Both the position numbers and the translations under genes were made by a program. Source: Branchiostoma floridae (lineage: Eukaryota > Chordata > Leptocardii > Amphioxiformes > Branchiostomatidae). From it: DNA of 64,000 nucleotides. Shown one piece after another: positions 63,115 to 64,000 of this stretch; the first letter of the stretch is position 1, and every line of letters starts with the position of its first letter. Where the stretch lies: the NCBI RefSeq assembly GCF_000003815.2, contig NC_049983.1, positions 12,783,526-12,847,525 on the forward strand, in the 5' to 3' direction. Below the pieces are notes generated by a model. It saw only the letters and a program-made list of their open reading frames with translations. It ran no database searches and had not been told where the DNA came from.

Positions 63115-64000
63115 CTGTGGACCAATCAGTACCATTCACAATTACCCTGGTGGCTTGAAGGACAAGTCTAGATTGACGTTAGAATGATTGCATCATACTT
63201 TAGGGCATGTTGAAAATCAGAATGATTTAATCAGATTATCTTATAGTGAGGTTCACCTCCAAGTGACAGATCGTAAGAAAAAGAGTTGAGTTCTTGTGTT
63301 ATTCTGTTCCCAACTTGTCTAACAACCGACCAACCAACCAACAAACAAACAGACGCATTTGGAAACTTAATAGTTTCTTACTGGAATGCTTGGCCCGTAT
63401 AAGGTAGAGACACCAACAATGGTTTTGTTTTGGGGCAACAGTAGGCTCCTACTACCCGCCCCACATTAGGCGCGATTCGATCGGAAGACTAGTTTACGAG
63501 CTCTAAATGACATTTTCGTGAGTAAGACGTCCAGTGTTCTCACGATCATCTTGCGATTTTTAGGGATCGTCGGCAATTTTCAGGAGTCTTCCGACGGTCG
63601 CGGTGCAGCGAAACATGTTCTTAACATAAGCGACAAGTCGCAGGAGATCTCCGAGATCGCAGACCTCGTTACCGAGTCGCAGATCGTGCGTGCAAATCGT
63701 GCGTACCTCGTAAGGGTATCGGTCAATAGTCTTGCGTCAATCCAACGATTGAAGACCGATAGGCGAGCACAGACATAGTTATTAATCATCGAACGCAAAT
63801 CGGATGGCGAACGCCCGTTAGTCGGGCGACGTTCGGGCGACGTTCACCCGACTTCCGATTGTTTACAAATATTGAATTTCTGGGAATGTGAGGGTAATTC
63901 TAAAATTGTGGCCCCTGTGGCAGTATGTAGGCTGGCTTTGTGACACACTTTCTTTTCTTGTGTCATTTCTATTATGCCCGCGCATTCCATTCATTGGTTA
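63115..64000 (-). other. Intron of the EGF-SEA gene with a CpG-rich block
   Basis: This should be the intron upstream of the first visible EGF exon; no further EGF exon is present to the right edge. A block at about 63480-63860 is markedly richer in CpG than the rest and contains repeated words (CGGGCGACGTTC twice in tandem, CAAATCG, TCGCAG). It looks like an inserted element, but no clear terminal repeats were found. A 63518-63778 reading frame within it is not convincing. Confidence 0.4.

Overview
The window looks like an invertebrate deuterostome nuclear genome, most likely amphioxus (Branchiostoma). This is inferred from about 40% GC, many short GT-AG introns, several non-autonomous DNA transposons, and animal-only domain combinations (DUF4062-NACHT-TPR, WD40 of the WDR87/WDR97 type, EGF-SEA-transmembrane). 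No species-diagnostic sequence was seen, so the genus is not certain. There are two assembly gaps (250 N at 8625-8874 and 100 N at 31199-31298).

Layout. (1) 1-9591 has no gene I can support; it holds small palindromes, a diverged direct repeat, a CRE palindrome and an inverted-repeat element that spans the first gap. (2) 9592-15881, minus strand: an eight-exon gene for a 475-residue protein I do not recognise, with a probable 5' UTR exon and a possible distant promoter near 25.3 kb. (3) 15.99-27.07 kb is non-coding and carries a 670-bp PIF/Harbinger-like MITE and two opposed copies of a dispersed repeat. (4) 27106-40038, minus strand: a 14-exon WD40 protein of the WDR87/WDR97 family, about 1,784 residues. 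(5) 42534-54958, plus strand and head-to-head with the WD40 gene: a 17-exon TTC41-like STAND ATPase of 1,586 residues. (6) 56.5-57.0 kb: a cluster of five CCAAT boxes followed by a decayed histone H4 pseudogene. (7) 58170-63114, minus strand: the 3' fifteen exons of a type I membrane protein with at least nine EGF modules, a SEA domain, one membrane segment and a short cytoplasmic tail. Its 5' part lies beyond the right edge.

Exon models were built by hand from splice sites. In each gene every exon joins in phase, and the three complete genes have an in-frame stop just upstream of the chosen ATG, so the models are internally consistent. The four protein genes are not an operon and need not act together. 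The WD40 and TTC41-like genes share a 2.5-kb divergent intergenic region and could be co-regulated. The most unusual content is the EGF-SEA protein (Notch-type glycosylation motifs, an intact SEA autocleavage motif, two adjacent five-cysteine EGF modules, an NPxY motif and a repetitive acidic tail), the histone H4 relic behind a CCAAT array, and the unrecognised 475-residue gene.
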